A stretch of 64,000 nt of DNA, from contig NOWV01000174.1 in NCBI GenBank assembly GCA_003344405.1, forward strand, positions 103,266 to 167,265. Direction: 5' to 3'. Positions 51,701 to 63,512 of this stretch are shown here, one piece after another. How positions within the stretch are numbered: position 1 is the stretch's first letter; each line of letters begins with the position of its first letter. The notes beneath the pieces are model-generated. The model was given only the letters and a program-made list of their open reading frames with translations, was not told where the DNA came from and searched no databases. This DNA is from Trichoplax sp. H2 (lineage: Eukaryota; Placozoa; Uniplacotomia; Trichoplacea). The position numbers and the translations under genes were made by a program.

Positions 51701-54700
51701 TACATGCAAACCACTAGAGATTGGCTACGGTGTTACATTCGTTGGGACAACAATTATAAAAATGTAAATACTAATATATCTTTTACTAAGAATGAATGGA
51801 AAAAATATCGGCAGAACATTTTCTTTTATACTTACAATCTTTCAAGTGAGGATAATTCTTTAAATATATGTCCTTCTAGTTTTTCAATATAATTGTGAGG
51901 CAAGAAACTAAGAAATAAATGCAATAATTAAATAAGCTCTTTTCGAGATCAATGTAATTTGTTTTCTTCACATAGGCAGCAAAAAACGAAAACCTTAATC
52001 ACAACGGATCGTAATTACTCTACTGTAATTGTCGTTGTGATGAAAAGATCAAACTATAGACAACCACATTTAATATTTATAGAAATTAATGATGATCAGA
52101 TATTTCGATAATGAAAGATTTATAGTAAATCATCATTAAAGACAATAGCTTAAAAATGATTCCAGAACAATTTGGCTAGATGATCAAGTTCCAAAGTAAT
52201 AGCTCTATTTGCAATATAAGAATTGCCTGTATTTCAGATTTGCAAGTCTGGGATAATGGAGTACTTTACAGGTGTTTTCGAACTGAATTCAATCAGTGAA
52301 TAAGTAAACTAACTAAATGATATTTTCCAGCCTAAGCTGAGTGTAACTTATCCTTCGATATTTTGTTCAATAACAGTTGCATGTACATTCGAAGTCAGCA
52401 CTGTACTGTATATAAAGCTTGGTCTAAGTGATAATATTGTCGTCAGGCATGTAAAAACTAAATTTCAGATCGAAGAAATTATCCTTAACTTGATTTATTT
52501 TTTAATTAAAGTAGTGTAACGTTGCAACCAATTATTGCATTGCACATTAAATTGTTTGTTTTTTTAAGAAATAATTATCGATGAGATTATCGACACTATT
52601 ATTCAAATAAAATTTTAACTGAATACCAACTTATTTTGATTACGTGTACTTACAGCGTATTTAGTTGAGATAATCCTGTAAATGTCTCGTTTTTAATTTC
52701 CGTTAGATAATTGTTGCTAAGAATTCTTATTAAAGAAGATATTTCTTACGAAAGTGATAGAATAAATTAAATAACATAGTCCTTAATAACTGTCCTCTAG
52801 GATCTTACAAAATTGATAGTTTCGTCATATTGGCAAAATTGAATTTTTCTAGTTCTTTGATTTCGTTTGTGGTTAGTTCTCTGTTATAGCAAAGAATTGT
52901 ATACTTTAACTAATGTTTATAGATAATGTAGAACACATCTATCTAAAAGCTTGGTACCACTACTGAATCTCGCTTATGGACTAAAGAGTATATAAACTTA
53001 CAATGTTCTGATAGCTCCTGCTTGCCCTTTTAAAGCCATCAGGCTAGTTAAATTATTCAAAGAAACCTTTCTAGAAAGTTTAATGCCATATATATATATA
53101 TGAATTTTATGCGCAGTTAGTAAAGTATAAGCTAAAACTGACATCACACATCGATATAAATTAGCTATTTTTACAAATTCAGTAAGCCTGACAAGCCATT
53201 TAAAAATCCTTCGCCAATTTCTCCAATTCGATTAGCATCTAAATGCCTTTAAAATTGATCAATTGGAACAAATGGTAACTATTTAATTAAATAATGTACC
53301 CATGTATGGTAATGTTATTAATTTTTTTTCCGTATTTCTCAAACTAACAGAAAATTCAATTGATGAAGATCTTCAAATAAATTGTCTGGTAAATATTGAA
53401 TCTGGTTGTCTTGTAAATCTCTGTAACAGAATTTCGGATCAGAATGATGCTAATTATGGTGGCAAAAAATAATCAATCTATATTGTTTCTTGGAATGCTA
53501 CTTGTATTGATTAAAATCTCGATTAATGAATAGCTATTGCAACTGTGCTCATTAAAGTCTATATTGTAGTATTTAGAGTTTTTTACAATATTACTAAATT
53601 TGTTCATGAAACTTTTCTTAACAGAGCATAGGACAAGGATCCGGTTATTATTTTTCAATAATTTGCTATTTCATATACGTCACGGTACGAATCACCGTAA
53701 AGAGTAAATGATTAAATTTAGTGGTAAACATTTATATATAGAGAAAACTAATAATGACTTACAGTAAGAACTACGATAGTTATTATTTTATTACAGTAAA
53801 TTATACTGTACTGTAGCAAGAGTTCTTATACGGTAACTAATGNNNNNNNNNNNNNNNNNNNNATCTATGTTAGGATAATTCTGTTGGCCTATCCTTATTT
53901 AGTTAACTTCTAATTTGGATATACTGTGTTTTAATATAGCACTGACTTTTTATCACAGTGACACTTATACACATACTGAAATTAATAGTTATAATAGGGA
54001 ATGCAAATCATCTACTTACAGTTCGAATCATTGTGATTGTAACTTACTTATGGTAGATTGTAAGTTATCGAGGAAATGTTCCGTGATAGGACATATCGTA
54101 ATCTGACTATTCTGTATTAGTCATTACATGTCTATGTTCGTAAATACTGTTGTCTGCATTAAGGAAGCAATAGCTGTAATTAATATCTAATTCAGTAAAT
54201 GATTCCAAAGTTAATCGTACTAACTATGACTCATGAACTATTGAGGAATAGTATATAAATGCAGTATATCGTGTAATAAATAGAATTCTCAAACTTAGTG
54301 TTTAACGTAAAATACGAGTCGTTTAAGTTTTCGTGTAGTCTGCTAGTAGAGCAAAAGTGTTTGTGATAGTGCAGATATCGTTCCTTGATACGTGGTTCAA
54401 GGAATTGACTTATTGATCGTACATTACGTTATCTTGTAGCAAAGCTGTTTTGTGACAGATATAGAAATATCGCAATGAAATTAATTTTATGCTACGGACA
54501 TGAATTGTTGTAGCTAGTCGTATGTCAATATCACGGTACGAACCGCCGTAAAGAGTAAATGATTAAATTTAGTGGTAAACATTTATATATAGAGAAAACT
54601 AATAATGACTTACAGTAAGAACTACGATAGTTATTATTTTATTACAGTAAATTATACTGTACTGTAGCAAGAGTTCTTATACGGTAACTAATGTTAATTG

Positions 54701-57700
54701 ATTATAATGTTATGCCATGTAACGTTTGTGATGAATATCCTGAAGATATTCAGTTACAGATGATACTATAAATAATTCTGAGTATGAACATACTATAATC
54801 TAATTATCTAGAATCGTTCAGTACATGTCTAAGATTATGAATAATTTCTGTATTAATTTAGCTATACAATATGAACTAAATTTCAAGAACTACTGTTATG
54901 ACTGATACATGATAGCTGCTGCTGAAGAGTATTTAAGCTCGGCAAATAGTTGAATAAAGAAGAGTTCTATAGTTGTTTAACGTAGAAGCAAAGGCGTCTA
55001 AATTCTTGTGAGATAGTTAAGGGATACTGAATTCCCAAGACTATAGTGATTTAGAGATTTGCTATACGTTATCTTTGTCACGAAGCTGGTTTGTGACTGT
55101 ATATTATCAAATGTTAAATTTGATATTTTGGCTTCAATAATGTATTCTTTGAATTGATACAGCTTTCAGACATGAGGAGTTTAAAAGATCAAAATATGAA
55201 TAAATTGTTAAAGTTATGGACCCTGTGAAATGTGGAAATAAAATTTCTAATATAATTCTAGTACATGTGTATTCTAAAGGAGTTTAGGTTATGCCGCTAA
55301 TTAATCAATAACTATTTTCTATCAACGATCTGATTAACAATAATTTTTAAAATACATATGAGAATCTGAATATTTTATCAATCCGTAAAAGGTCTTGACT
55401 TAGTCCTATAAATCCTGCAGCGCTATCGCATTAATCAAAGTTCTAAATATATTTTAGTAAACGATTTTAAATACGCTATTACTATCTTACAATGTTAAAA
55501 GCGACGATAATCCCTTGAAGTGTAGAGGTTCGACAGACTTTAAACGATTACTTAGCAAGAACCTAAGAAGCATTAAAGTGAAGAATGACGCGGTCAATTA
55601 AGTGCATTACTATTTTTGTAAATAATGCGCTATTAATTCTTGGCAAGAACCTTCTGATAGTTAGAAGTAGACATCATTAATGTAAGCTAATGCTATTCAA
55701 AATGAATCTAAGCAGTGCAGTAAATTAAAAAGTAGGTATGAATGCTAGAAAAAGCTATGAAACTTCCAGATGAAATGCTAAGGATTCTTGGTAAGAATAT
55801 AATTTATATGGTAAAATAAATAGCCTGTATGACTGATCAATAGGCCGGCTAAAACATCAAATGAAGTTTTAATTAAATACATTTAGGTAAGCAACTATCC
55901 CAGACTATGAAGTAAGCAATACATAAACATGTGCGTATATCAAATAAAAGCAATATCCTATAGTAAAATATAGATATAACTGATTGAAATTGATACAATA
56001 ACGTTGCATAGAATGATAAAATTGCTTCAAATACGAATCGGTTGGCAATTTCATTATTGGAGTGTTACAGTGTTATTACTGTATTACAGTAGAAATATCA
56101 ATGTTAGGATAATTCTGTTAGACTATCCTTATTTAGTTAACTTCTAATTTGGATATACTGTGTTTTAATATAGCACTGACTTTTTTGACAGTGACACTTA
56201 TACACATACTGAAATTAATAGTTATAGTAGGAAATGCAAATCATCTACTTACAGTTCGAATCATTGTAATTGTAATTTACTTATGGTAGATTGTAAGTTA
56301 TCATGGAAATGTTCCGTGATAGGACATATCGTAATCTGACTATTCTGTATTAGTCATTATATGTCTATGTTCGTAAATACTGTTGTCTGCATTAAGGGAG
56401 CAGTAGCTAAAATTAATATCTAATTCAGTAAATGATTCCAATGTTAATTGTATTAACTATGACCCTGAACTATTTAGGAATAGTATATAAATGCAGTATA
56501 TCAAGAAATAAAGTAAATTCTCAAACTTAGTGTTTAACGTAAAATACGAGGCGTTTAAGTCTTTGTGTAGACTGCTATTAGAGCAAAAGTGTTTGTGATA
56601 GTGCAGATATCGTTCCTTGATACGTGGTTCAAGGAATTGACTTATTGATCGTACATTACGTTATCTTGTTGCAAAGCTGTTTTGTGGCATGGAGTAAGAA
56701 GTAATGCCTCAACTACATTATGTGCATATTTCGAAATATCAATTATAATAGGCTATATCTTCATCTTAGCTTCATAACTAAAGGAGCAGAACTGAATTTT
56801 GAAAAAGCTAATTAGTTTTTAAAAACTTACAAGAAATGTAGCTGGGTTAAATTAGCGAATTGATAATCAGCTAATTTAGAAATTCTGTTATATCCTAAAT
56901 GTCTATAAAAATTGTAAAATTTTAAAGATCAGTTTTCGTCAATAAGTTATTTAATAGAAAAGATAAAAAAAATTCGTTTATTATTGCCATACATGTAGAA
57001 AAATTTACTATAATTAATTCAAGAACTTACAACAAATTCAGCTGTTTAAGATATCTAAATAAGCTAGGATCCAGTTCTTCAATCGTATTTCTTTCTAGTG
57101 ATCTATTTATATTAATAATATTAATGCAGATATATCATTACTTTTTATGCTACTACTAGTTTCTCTTCTTATCGGTACATAAATGATGATTTACAATGTT
57201 GAGAGTTGAGTCAAATTGTTAAAGGAATCTGGAGCTATACGCTGAATTTTGTTGGAGCCAGCATCGCTGTAATATAGGGTAAGATAGTAAAAGTTAAAAT
57301 TAACCATTTCATTAATTTAAACTATAATGATAGAATAAGATTAATCAAGCGGTTGAACACTTGGATATGAAAAAGGCTTAATGAAACACGAGGAATCATG
57401 TCCAAGCGACTACAAAAGTCCAATGGCAGTTGCCATGAAAATATTATTTTAGAAACATAAGTGTATACGAAAATGCTTTACTGATACAGTAGGAGTATTA
57501 GCCTACAAAGTCCTCAGTCCAAAGAATGCTTTCAAATTTTCCGGCTTTAGTTCTTTGATCAAATTATCTTTTAACAAACTAGTGTGTAATTCAACAGAAA
57601 TAATTAAATTAATATGATGCCTTGTTACTTCCCGATGATTATTCTTTAGAAAATAGAATTAAAGTATCCAAATATATCATATGGTCATGAAAGTGTACAT

Positions 57701-58846
57701 AATCTATCTATGAATTTGATTCAATAATTCTAGGGCACACAGAATCAATACAATATTGCTATCACTCTTGATATCCTTTTCTGTATTAATGTACGGACAT
57801 TGAATATTATTTTGTTAAGTTATCCCTTCAAAACTGACTGAAACTCTTTTCGTTATGAAGGTTACCCTAATCGCCTACGTGTATTATAGATGATATACAA
57901 AGCGAATCCCACATGCAAGATATACAGCTGTATTTTAAGTAGATACGTGAATGGCTGGCAGATATTTTTTATATGCATTTGTGACGATATATATCATGCA
58001 AGATTTTGTAACAAAATCGAACGACAAGGAGAAAATATGCTTACAGCGTAAACTATTATCGTTATCATTCTATAAAGCGCCAACGGTAAATTTAAAATGT
58101 TAAATTTAACAACTTACTAAATTTTCCAAATTGATAAATCGACTTTTGGTACGTTGATTAGTTCATGTAATGAACAATCTATTTTTTCCGAATCACATTT
58201 ACATACAGCCGGGCAAGTGATATTAACTGTGGATGAAGCAAAAATAGTTGTTAAGAGTACATTAAAACCTATCAAATTAATCTGATATTCCTTACCGCAC
58301 ATTTCAATATAATTGTATATTGAACATCTGCGAACGACTGGATCAGTATTTATAAACAATGGTGACGAAAAGCAACAATTTACTTCTTTACAAATTTTTT
58401 TCACTGGATAACCTATCAAATAATTTATTGTAGGACAATTTTCAAAATAAATCAATTATTATGACAACTCTGACCGATCTAGTTGCTTACTCAATAACAA
58501 TCTAGTCTATTTAAAGTTATGGAACAGCTAAAAATATTTGTTACCCAGATCTTGAGACTCATTTACCCGTCGGTATTGCAACCATTTATAAGCTGGTTCA
58601 TTGATAAAGAAAATAGGAAAATTAATTACTAGACGTCTTAGCTGGAATGAATTATGATTATATATTTTTTATTAATGAACAAAATCTATTAATATGTAAA
58701 ATTGATTTATTACAACTTTTTATATATACCGCAATATTTTTCGTCTGAGCCATCATGACAATCATTCTTGTAATCGCACCAGTCTGTATAAGAAATACAA
58801 GCACCATCATCACACTCTAACAGCGCCTTAGGTATATCAGGTGCAC
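39727..58846 (-). CDS. Giant leucine-rich-repeat GPCR (LGR type C, relaxin-receptor/GRL101-like), 5' end missing
   Basis: Plasma-membrane receptor. Exons, 5' to 3': 58846-58730 (LDLa), 58412-58296, 58226-58118 (LRR N-cap CPAVCKC); LRR exons 57578-57507, 57266-57195, 57102-57031, 56902-56831, 55562-55491, 53420-53349, 53246-53175, 53070-53002, 52880-52809, 52725-52654, 51907-51836, 51453-51382, 51297-51226, 50841-50770, 49057-48986, 48889-48818, 47224-47153, 47023-46952, 46841-46773, 46587-46516, 46388-46317, 45861-45790, 45614-45543, 44880-44809, 44677-44606, 44498-44427, 44078-44007, 43616-43545, 43434-43351, 43240-43169, 43067-42993, 42773-42699, 42287-42216; then 40810-39727. Open for about 1270 aa. 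Each LRR (N-x-I/L pattern) fills one phase-2 exon, mostly 72 nt. The last exon has a Cys hinge (YLCCLVPG, TCENLL) and class A 7TM motifs IDRYICVVYP, CWMPFY and NPYLY. First exon and signal peptide not found; three assembly gaps lie in introns. Confidence 0.92.
45345..45543. repeat. Imperfect tandem duplication (~110 bp unit)
   Basis: The segments around 45349-45425 and 45460-45537 share AGATAAG(C/T)AAT(C/G)TTAAGGAA and TTACAGCAGCTATGCT, and both end near TTCTACT(A/T)GAAGCTAC. The unit is repeated twice in tandem inside an LGR intron, ending at the donor side of the LRR exon 45614-45543. Confidence 0.75.
47924..48157 (+). mobile_element. LTR fragment, variant subfamily, cut by assembly gap
   Basis: It begins TGTCACGGTACGAAC directly after GAAGT. 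The flanking DNA reappears after the gap without the insert (GAAGT then ATGCAATAG), so GAAGT is the likely target duplication. An internal GGACATATTGTAGTCCGAC resembles the longer family copies. The 3' end is lost in the gap. Confidence 0.65.
48158..48177. other. Assembly gap 1 (20 N)
   Basis: A run of exactly 20 N. The identical length of all three gaps suggests a fixed placeholder rather than a measured distance. Confidence 0.95.
49447..49987 (+). mobile_element. Solo-LTR type element, copy A1, cut by assembly gap
   Basis: It starts TGTTACAGTGTTA after ACATG. It carries a TATA-box-like AGTATATAAATG near 49870 and an AATAAAG about 20 bases downstream, the promoter/polyadenylation layout of an LTR. 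It matches the complete copy at 56063-56689 until the gap interrupts it. The empty allele after the gap implies ACATG as target duplication. Confidence 0.75.
49988..50007. other. Assembly gap 2 (20 N)
   Basis: A run of exactly 20 N inside an LTR copy. The sequence after it repeats the left flank of that LTR. Confidence 0.95.
53678..53842 (+). mobile_element. LTR fragment, subfamily B, cut by assembly gap
   Basis: It begins with TCACGGTACGAATCACCGT preceded by CG in place of the usual TG. It is nearly identical over its whole length to the start of the copy at 54529-55098, including TATACTGTACTGTAGCAAG and CGGTAACTAATG. It is truncated by the gap. Confidence 0.7.
53843..53862. other. Assembly gap 3 (20 N)
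   Basis: A run of 20 N between a subfamily B fragment and a subfamily A copy. Collapse of similar LTRs is a likely cause. Confidence 0.95.
53863..54457 (+). mobile_element. LTR copy A2 (5' tip missing at gap)
   Basis: It matches the complete solo LTR at 56063-56689 from about 30 bases inside its start to the end TTTTGTGACA. It keeps the TATA-like AGTATATAAATG and an AATAAA. It shares diagnostic bases with the copy at the right edge of the window (CACAGTGACAC, AAGGAAGCAATAGCTGTAATT, CCAAAGTTAATCGTAC), so these two form a subgroup. A 63-codon open frame inside it (53915-54106) is repeat-derived. Confidence 0.75.
54529..55098 (+). mobile_element. LTR, subfamily B, apparently full length
   Basis: It starts TATCACGGTACGAACC and ends GGTTTGTGACT, close to the family ends TGTCAC...GTGACA. 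It has a TATTTAAG TATA-like box near 54930 and GAATAAAGAAGAG downstream, then GTTTAACGTAGAAG, parallel to GTTTAACGTAAAAT in subfamily A. The 5-bp flanks (GTCAA and GTATA) do not match, so no target duplication is visible. Confidence 0.6.
56058..56694 (+). mobile_element. Complete solo LTR (A3) with 5-bp target-site duplication
   Basis: The LTR runs 56063-56689 (627 bp), from TGTTACAGTG to GTTTTGTGGCA. It is flanked on both sides by TGGAG (56058-56062 and 56690-56694). It has a TATA-like AGTATATAAATG and an AATAAAG within about 25 bases. There is no internal coding region, primer-binding site or second LTR next to it, so it is a recombined solo LTR. It sits in an LGR intron, antisense to the gene. 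A 5-bp duplication fits several LTR-retrotransposon orders, so I do not assign one. Confidence 0.85.
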
Positions 58847-61800
58847 CTGAAAGGAAATTAAAAAAAGCTTACAAATCAATTTCATCATCATTTAATCGGA
58901 ATTTATGATTACAATGATATTCGTGATCAGAATAAATTACAACTTGATGATAAACGTAAAACAATACTAATTATATTAACATAGTTATATAGGCTTATTT
59001 CAAATGAGATAATTCACTAATTGATAGCTCAAATAGATTATATAATAAAATAAACAACAAAAATTTCATGAAGTATGGTATATAATGTGTAAGGTATCAA
59101 GTTTAAACCCAGATTAATAGTGACTTGTACGTGTCTATCTAAAAAGTTTTCAATATCTTACTATGGTTAAATTTATTTTATGTATTGAATGCATTACAGC
59201 CAAAATATCCTAAAAGATTTAGATATCAAAATAGTCAAATTATGACGTATCTAATTATGAAATCTTTAATATCTTAAAATAATTTACTTTTTCATTTATT
59301 ACAATCATTGGAGCTAAAGTATATTGCAAAGTTTACTTTTAAAAATAGTCAATTCTATGACACCCATACCAGTAGTATCGTCTGTCTACTTTCTGATTGA
59401 TCAAGGATACTCGCTTACGCGGTTACTTATTTCGAAATAATAAATTCACGTCTTAATAGCTTCATAATAAAATAGTCGAATCCATATAACAGATATATAG
59501 TATATAATGATAGAAGTTTATTCATTTTTCGTTTACTTTATGGTTTAATGTAGTCATTTAATCTTAATATTTGGTTTATTAAATGTTCAGGATTTGATTT
59601 CATACTTCGCTTGTACCAGATATTTTGCCTCATAAAAAATTATTTCAGTTGAAAATGATGGAGAAATATGGGCTTAACTATTGGAAAAGAGCCTTAGCTT
59701 TGAAAACCTATAAATAGTTTTATTATTTTATCGTTCAGACTTTGTTATAGTTGCACTGCCAAATGTACGTATGGACCGAAATTTTAAATACTGGGGTTAA
59801 GTAAGGCATTATGTGCTAGCATTAATCATATTAAGTATCATAATCATGCTTTTGTCATATCAATATTTAGACATCTTACAGTAGCTAAAGAGATAGATAT
59901 TGGGCGTACCGGTACGAGATTACCACTAAGAATACAAGTATACTGCAGAACTGGACTTTCTTTTAAGGTATTACCCTAACTACATGGAATTTAATATCTG
60001 AAAAACAAATCTATAACGTACATAGACAAACAATGAAACGACGATCTTATTGAATATCTAATGCACTAAAATTGCAGACGGCTGTTATTATTAATATCTG
60101 AATATATAGATTAGGCTCTTATGCAATTACATTTTCTTGTAACCTCTTAACGAATTATCGGTAGTCGATTATATTATGTGCGGGATTAAGCTAATGACTA
60201 CATACTGTAAATACTGACTGTGCAATAAATATTCTACCACTGCTATGACTAAATTAAAATTTGTTTAAGGTGTTCTAGATGACATTATGACGTAATATTG
60301 AAACAATATGCATAAATTGAATCTCTCAATAGGATAAGCAACGTAAGCAATGCAAAAATTTACTTTTAGATCATAATGTTCGCATATAGTTAGCGATTTG
60401 AATATATAATGACATCTCTGCTAATAAAATCATTAGCCGCTGCCAATAACGCTAAATTCTGTCTAATCTATTGCAGAATGCCATCGATATATGTAATGAA
60501 GTCTAAGTATATGATAAATGCATCGTCATCAAATTGCGGTATTAGACTGAGCAGATTTGCGTACTATAATACAAGGTAGAGTAAAAGTGAGACGAATAGC
60601 CTAAAAGATATTTATAAGCTTGTATCTCTTAACAAACTAATATAACCTTAAACCGTTTTCTGTCTATCTCATTAAGTAGATGACAACTTTAAGTGATATA
60701 CTAAACTATAGATCGAACTATGCGAACAGCAACTTCTATAGTAAAATATAATTTATAAAATACGTATACGTATAAAATATGGCAGTAATTAAAAAGATAT
60801 TCCGGTTATTTCTTTATGAAACACTACGAAAAGTTGTTTTAGATTTAAGTTAGGGAGACAAATTGTGATCAGTGTAGGAATACTTTTAATTCATTCCGAA
60901 TCTGTAATATAAATATTGGAAGGAATAACTTCAAGATCATAATCGGTAGCATAAAATTACGACTTTGTTCGAAGTTTTTGACTACGCATAGAAGTCAGTA
61001 AATTCAAAATTAACTAATAGTAATTTGAAATAATTAAAAATATTTCGATTGCTTTTATTCTACTTAAGGATCCAGTAATCGTTGACTTTTTTCTATTTGC
61101 GGAGCTAATGAATATTTCCTAGATACGTACATGCTTAGAAAGGTAGAAATAATCTTTACTATCTTCGATATATTATATATCATTAATAACTCTTGGCAAT
61201 ATTTTAGATTACGTACAGCTATGAAATTGAAAATGCAATAACATAAATTAGAAATAATTAAACGACTATTGTGTCTTATTACTTTCAGGTGATGGGATGA
61301 AGTGTAAACGGTACTTCCTGTTTATTAATAAACTCTTTCATTATACGCGGATATGAAAAATATTTAGGAATAATAGCAGACATTATCTCAGGTATTAGTT
61401 GAATGATAAAACACTGGGAGCGATATTCTAAGTCATGCTAGTAGCAATGCTTTCAAGACAACAAATGGAAATTAGAAATAATTTAGACATTATCTCAACC
61501 CTTTTCATCAATTATAGATTAAGGAGCATAAAAATCCATACACAGAAATTACATAAAGTATTTCCTAAATGGGTATCCATTTTCAGTACTATAAATAGCA
61601 GTAATTTCAAATTATATCATGTGCGACGTAATGCTTTGATAAATAAAAGTGGAGTTTTAAATTGTACATATGGGTAATATTTTCTGAATAAAACAAAATA
61701 AATTATCAATAACTTTCAAGCTCTCCAACGTTACTATTGCGTGTATGGTTTGATAAACATTTCTATGATACCAGTGTATTTAAAAATAAAATGGAACGGT

Positions 61801-63512
61801 CCCAAGACTATCTGCTGTTTAGTATAATTTTATAAAAGGTTTTTGAAAGGATGCTTTGATCAGATAGACAGAAAATATTTCCATCACAAAATAAAAAGAG
61901 ATTAAGCATAATTTTCAAATTAACTTAGTCATTGACTTTTATAGCAGCCGATTTATTGGCATGATATAAGTTACGGTACCAAATATACAATAGTAAGTAC
62001 CAGCAAGATATGCGTGAATGGAAAAAAGTTAAGGTATTATATTTGGCTCTGCATCGAATTCTGAAATTAAAGGCACTTTTTTATAACAGCATCTACAAAT
62101 ATATCGCGCCTGAGAACGAGGAAATTAATACAATCTAGTGATTTTCCCTGCTTTTATTTTAAAAGGGTTTTGGGTCATATTTGATGTTATCCTATAGATT
62201 TGCATAATTCAATCGTTGAAAAAACTATGGGTGTCATTGAAAGAGTATATTATTATTCGTCTACGGAATTTAAATAGATTCTAAGCGAGTGATATATCCG
62301 TTGTAAATTTGTGTTATATTATGAGTAGGCATTCTATAATATAATAGATTGTGTTGGCTGAGCACGGTACAGTCTAATTATTACTTTATATCATAAATTT
62401 TCGATAGTAAAAGGATTTTATGAATAAGGATAGGATTTTAATAAGGCCGATTGTCTTTTATAGTACAGGAAGTCAGTATCCAACTATGCTATAAATATAC
62501 TAAAAATTAAAAATCTTTCGTGATATATCTTTTGAGTCGCCTAAGTATAGAAATTGAAAATATGTAAGAGCAGTTAGATCTGCTAAATCTATTTGTGTTA
62601 GAAATCTTTCTATCATTTAATCACCATCCTCCATGTTTAGCTATAGTTTCTGTTAGCAATTTGAGCTTTAATAGCACAAATTTTAGCTAAATGGCTAATT
62701 AAGAGATATACATTTGATATAATTCAAGCACAACTAGTTCCTCGGAATACTCTACAATCATTAATTAGTACATTTAAGAACTATATTTTCAGGAACGGAA
62801 GCACCACTTCAACTACTAATGGATTAGACAATGAGAGCCGTCTTTCGACATGCCTAATTACTACAAGCCATTTTAGATTTTCATAATTTGGTTAGCTATT
62901 TCTTTCTCTATCGATTGAAACCGTATAGTTAACTTAGCACCGTTTTATAATCTAGACATAATCATCCTAGCATATTGAATTCTATTAATAAATTATAGCT
63001 ATGCCCAGAATACGTTCTGCTAATGGATGAAAATCCTGCAATTTTTTAAAGAATACTAAGCGAAATTGAAAATAAAGAACTTTTTCACCATTAGTAAAAA
63101 TATATTTTACGTTCATAAATTATATCGTCTTAAAGAGAATGAAATAATTTAATTTTAGATTAGAATAAAGCGTGAAAACAATATCAATCTAACTACTATA
63201 GTAATAAATAACTAACATAAAAGTTAAAATACGTTCAAAGTTGATCCATCATCGGATTGAAATGTTGTAAGTTGAAAAGGTATCGACTGATAGAAGATCA
63301 AACAATTCGGCCACAGTACCGTAGTTGGACAGCTCAGTTTGATTATTATTCAGAACAGTGCCGTAAGAAGTTGCGGACCGAAACTAAAATTGTCAAATAT
63401 CACGAGCATTGTACTAGTGATAGAGTTGTTATGAAAATCGCCATACTTGCTACTAATACATAGCCACAAGGAGAAACTAAAGGTTGATAGTTACTAAATT
63501 TAATTATGATAT
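58847..63512. other. AT-rich region upstream of the known LGR exons
   Basis: About 4.7 kb should contain, or lead to, the missing 5' exon(s) of the LGR gene, because the LDLa exon begins mid-codon. I found no second LDLa signature and no convincing signal-peptide exon. Open frames at 61435-61677 and 63257-63463 (plus strand) lack recognisable domains. The second ends just before an LTR copy and lacks an ATG start. Confidence 0.45.

Noticed and set aside
53915-54106. 63-codon open frame, repeated almost identically at 63600-63791
   Set aside because: Both lie inside LTR copies, start at TTG, and are not present as open frames in the other copies; not a gene.
59880-59942. Possible upstream LGR exon (TTCTGCAG acceptor, GTAAG donor)
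   Set aside because: In the phase needed to join the LDLa exon it contains a stop codon, and no LDLa or signal-peptide pattern is visible.
61435-61677. 80-codon plus-strand open frame with an ATG
   Set aside because: It is low-complexity and AT-driven, with no recognised domain or splice partners; length alone is weak evidence.
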